NCBI RefSeq assembly: GCF_028389875.1
Contig: NC_084677.1
Span: 11,388,017-11,452,016 of the forward strand
Source: Rhea pennata
Lineage: Eukaryota; Chordata; Aves; Rheiformes; Rheidae
Direction: 5' to 3'
DNA length: 64,000 nt
Shown here: positions 60,715-64,000 of the stretch, piece by piece
Layout: every line of letters starts with the position of its first letter
How positions within the stretch are numbered: the first letter of the stretch is position 1
The notes under the pieces: model-generated
Database searches by the model: none
The model's input: only the letters and a program-made list of their open reading frames with translations
What the model was told of the DNA's origin: nothing
Program-made: the position numbers and the translations under genes

Positions 60715-61080
60715 GAGACTGAGGAGAGGGTGGGCTTAAGCTAATGGCGCCCCGCCCCTGGAGCTCGCTATGCAGCCTCCCGCTGGCGGAGGTCGGTTAG
60801 TGCGTGTGAGGGGCGGCGGCGCGGAGGGGTTAACGGTGGGGGCCGGCACGGCCGGGAGGGGCCGAGCGTAGGGGAGGCGCCGAGGGAAGCGCCGGAGCGC
60901 GGGGGCCCGGCGCCCGCCACGGCTCCTCCAGCCGCGTCCCGGGGGCGGCCTGGCGGCGGCAGCGCGGGCAGGTGCGCAGGGGCCGTGGCGGCCGCTGAGC
61001 CGCCGGGGCGCGGCGCTCGCCGCCCTCTTCCTTGGCAGGGAGGCGGGAGCCGCGTCTGGGGGAACCGCCCAGAGGAAAGA

Positions 61081-63627
61081 GCTGCATTTGCGGGGTTTTT
61101 AGAGAGAAGCCGAAATTGGTTTGTCTACTCTGAGTCACAAAATGTCAACGCTTTAACGTATTCTGTGTGTAGGCTGACTGTGAAGGGGAAAGGGACGCTG
61201 GTGCGTGGTTTCATTGCTGTACGATTAAAGAGCGTCTCTTTGGGGAGAGGAAGCGTGGCACCTCAGCTTCTAATCGCCCCGGTTTCATAAACAAAGTACA
61301 GGACCAGATGTACCAATTAGTGTAAACAGTTGTGTCAGATCCTGTGCGTTATAATTAGTCATGGCACTAGAGGCCTGCTTGTAAGAAGAAATACTACTTT
61401 CAAATCTGCTGAAGCTGAGGAGACTTTATCTGTGTAGGAAGGAATCGAGTCAAATGCGATTAGAAGAATGAAGAACTTGCAGTGCTAGTTTGCAGGTAAA
61501 GCTAGCGCAAAGCACGTTTCTTCTTGGCACCCATGAAATTGGGGGGAAGACAAGAACCTGCAGTTCCCCATTTGGAAACCTGTGCTGTCTTACAGAGGGA
61601 AATATGTACAAAATGTCTGCTTCTCCGAGCGCCCTTGGCGAAGTGTCCTTGGTACATAAATCTGTTATTTAAATACTATATTAAGTGTAGTTGTGAAAGC
61701 TTGAATGCACACCTCACTTTAAAATGATGTTTGTCAGTAACATGCTTCCATAATAACTTTCACAATTTATAATATTATACTTCTAAAAATAAATTCTAAA
61801 ATGAGAATCATTTCAATAACCTTATTCTTCATTTTAGGTTTCTCAGTAATAGTTTCTGAAACAGAATTTGTTATGAAAATGCAGAATTTCGTCACCTGGA
61901 AATGGAAGTGTTGCTATAGCTCTGTGGAAAAAATAACTGCAAACGTACATATCTGTTATCCTCAAGTATCTACAAATTCAGTCATACTCTTACCAAAAAA
62001 AGCTCTTAAGTTGTTGAATTTGTTTGTCAGCTTGATTTCTCCCCCCCCCCCCACTTTACCTGTAAAGAGAAGTTATTTCCCCTTAACTTCTTGTTTCATA
62101 TTTGAGCATCTTGAGTATAGGTACAAAATGCACTCTTGCTTTACTGCTCTTCCTCCCTCACTATCTGTGTTGGGAGGAATAGAAAAACTGCTGTTCCATG
62201 TTCTACCATAGCCAGAATAGACAGTTCCTGTCCCCACTTTGTTTGTTGCCCTGCCTTTGGCCCTCATCAGGTAATTAAGAATTTACCATCTTCCTCACAG
62301 CAGCCTGTCTTCAGCCACACTGTGAACCACAGGCAGCAGGAAAGTTGGAAATAGCCTTGCTTTTCCTTTCCTCTTTCTTTCATGATCATTTTATGAGGCC
62401 TCCAAGGAGCTGCTGATAGATTGGTTTATCAAGCTGAACAAGCAAATATGCAAACTGTTTTGATGAGTATTTGAAAAATAGCTTTTAGGAGAAAAATGTT
62501 AATATAATGCACAAGAGTGAAGTGTGGACCATTGACAGGACATGGGCTGCAGAGTTCAGAGTTAGTGTCCTTAATTCAGGTTGAAATTTGAACATGAAGT
62601 AAAATCCAAATTAATGGCAGACAGTTTCTTTTAAACAGATGCACAGGTGAATAAAGCTTCAGTTAAAAACCATGTCTAGGAGAAGTATTCTCATATTGGG
62701 ATTAAAAAATCAAATCTGGTCAAGAAGCATAAAACTACTCATTGCTCTACTTTAAAAGTCAGAGTTTCTCCAGAGCTAGCTTTTTTCATTGGCTGATTTA
62801 TACCAACATACCTCAGTTAAATGCTGGATATGTGGAAAAAGACAGCATCTTAAAAAATGGTTAGCTGAAGATCTATTTGATACATTAAAGAACTATATCT
62901 CCTTGGGCTGAACCCATTATTTGGATATACTCCAAATCCCATGTTACTCTATATGAGTTACTGTCTAGATTTTATTGACATGAGTTCCCTTCTAGTATGA
63001 AAATGTTTATTAAAAGGTGTTTTGATTGTTCAAGGTTTCATGAGTTTATTAGTTGAAAGTCTTGCTTCCGTGACTTAGGCTTGTTTTCGTTAACTAGTAA
63101 TATTAAGAAATACGAAGACAAAGCTTTAATATTTTAAAAGAAATACTCATCTAAGTTCATGCTGCATTTGACATTCATAACAATGGCATACACAGGCATA
63201 GGAATTGCATCACTTTATTGTTACGCATTTCTTCGTAATTTTAAACTGTGTAGCTAGCAAGAAGGATCTAAAATGCATGCGGTTGCTTTGAACTGTACAC
63301 CAAGATGAGTGCTTGCAGTAGCAGACTTTTGTATTAAGTCTTTGAACCAGTTGCTTTATGCACTTTTGAATTTTTGTCTACATGTTCTGTTTTTTAAGTA
63401 CTGATTATATTTAGAAATGTGACTGCTTTCTTAATATTTTACACCTATTCAGTTTTGTGCTCTGTCTCATAACTCAATAAAATATGTTGCTCATTTAAAA
63501 AAAAAAAGGATGGGAAAATTCTCATCCAAGAACCCAGTTCTGCTTCTCTGAAACAAGCAAATCTCATGTGTCTTTTTCCTTTGGAAAATTATTCTACCAA
63601 CTATTTTAATTCTTTTTTTGTAATTAG
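61081..63627 (+). other. MFSD13B: Likely first intron of MFSD13B
   Basis: AT-rich non-coding DNA from the CpG island to the first MFSD13B coding exon. Open frames at 61490-62211 show no homology. It contains a C12 run near 62041 and an AATAAA-plus-A-tract structure near 63476-63507. Confidence 0.5.
63476..63507 (+). repeat. mRNA-like 3' end: AATAAA then A11
   Basis: AATAAA (63476-63481) is followed 15 bases later by 11 A (63497-63507), the arrangement expected of a reverse-transcribed polyadenylated RNA. The parent transcript was not identified. Confidence 0.35.
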
Positions 63628-63656
63628 AAGAAGAAGAGACTTTGACAATTTGGAAG

Positions 63657-63809
63657 ATGAAGTTTGTTTGGGGAATTCATCCTAATGCACTGGCTTATTC
63701 CATGACTACATTAGGTGCTGGAATGATGAACAGTATCTTCAATTTCTACTATGTTAAGCTTTTCCTAAACCAATACAAAATTTCAGAAGTAGCGTTTCAT
63801 CAAGCACAG
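63657..63809 (+). CDS. MFSD13B: MFSD13B first coding exon (TMEM180-like transporter, 3' partial)
   Basis: The ATG at 63657 (context AAGATGA) begins MKFVWGIHPNALAYSMTTLG and a hydrophobic first transmembrane segment, then NFYYVKLFLNQYKISEVAFH. It resembles the N-terminus of TMEM180/MFSD13A (PTAVVYGSLALF and LLYYVDTF followed by VYKINKMAF), a major facilitator-type membrane protein of unknown substrate. The exon spans 63628-63809, from acceptor TAATTAG to donor CAG|GTACTG, and ends in phase 0. MFSD13B rather than MFSD13A is chosen because, from memory, MFSD13B neighbours CDR2. The remaining exons lie beyond the window. The frame is open upstream to the exon edge, so a slightly longer N-terminus is possible. 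Confidence 0.8.
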
Positions 63810-64000
63810 GTACTGTACAGCAGAATATTTTGATTTCTGTGTTGTGCTATGTGTCTGTATTATCATAACAAAGTTATTTTTTATTTATGAATTCACTTTG
63901 AATTCATTGCAAATAGTTATACAAAAGTTCCATATTAAATTTAGTAAATCTTTAAGCAATTGAAGGCACACTTAATGTGCATTCTTTACAATCTTTAGAT
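63810..64000 (+). other. MFSD13B: MFSD13B intron (5' part)
   Basis: Non-coding AT-rich sequence after the GTACTG donor, running to the window end. Confidence 0.75.

Noticed and set aside
61490-62211. Small frames between the CpG island and the MFSD13B exon, including one with a hydrophobic start (61801)
   Set aside because: They do not resemble the N-terminus of the TMEM180 family, and no splice donor joins them in frame to 63628.

Overview
This 64 kb window is vertebrate nuclear DNA. The genes are split into many exons with GT-AG introns. The background is AT-rich, broken by two CpG islands, and there are very few recognisable transposons. The encoded proteins are close to the human ones, and the sparse repeats plus degraded palindromic elements with the ACTGAAGTCAATGG core suggest a sauropsid, most likely a bird. 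I cannot name the species. The order EEF2K - tRNA-Leu - POLR3E - CDR2 - MFSD13B is, from memory, the same as human 16p12.2.

Layout: (1) 1-9725, plus strand: the last 11 coding exons of EEF2K, the calcium/calmodulin-dependent alpha-kinase that inactivates elongation factor 2. They encode the end of the kinase domain (human-equivalent residue 257) through the stop after residue 725, followed by an AT-rich 3' UTR to about 12.15 or 12.36 kb. (2) 12.36-14.98 kb: intergenic. (3) 14981-15062: an intact tRNA-Leu(AAG) with A box, B box and T-run terminator, directly upstream of the POLR3E CpG-island promoter. (4) About 15.18-44.1 kb, plus strand: POLR3E, the RPC5 subunit of RNA polymerase III, complete. 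It has a non-coding first exon, a small second exon holding an in-frame upstream ATG, and 20 further coding exons giving 702 residues from the usual start. (5) 44.1-47.4 kb: convergent intergenic DNA. (6) 47819-60338, minus strand: CDR2, complete in five coding exons (457 residues). (7) About 59.7-61.1 kb: a CpG island containing CDR2 exon 1 and probably shared head-to-head with MFSD13B. (8) 63657-63809, plus strand: the first coding exon of MFSD13B (TMEM180-like, major facilitator fold); the rest lies beyond the window.

No operon-like or obviously new multi-gene system is present. The most interesting points are regulatory: a Pol III-transcribed tRNA gene about 100 bp from the promoter of a Pol III subunit gene, with apparent ZNF143, E-box and YY1-type sites between or at the start; a possible N-terminally extended POLR3E starting in exon 2 with a basic NLS-like stretch; a minimal upstream ORF; a triple CCAAT array in the CDR2/MFSD13B promoter; an unidentified ~210 bp repeat present twice; and several ancient palindromic MITE-like remnants. 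Exon boundaries were set by hand from homology, GT/AG sites and reading-frame continuity. All human residue numbers and family facts are from memory.
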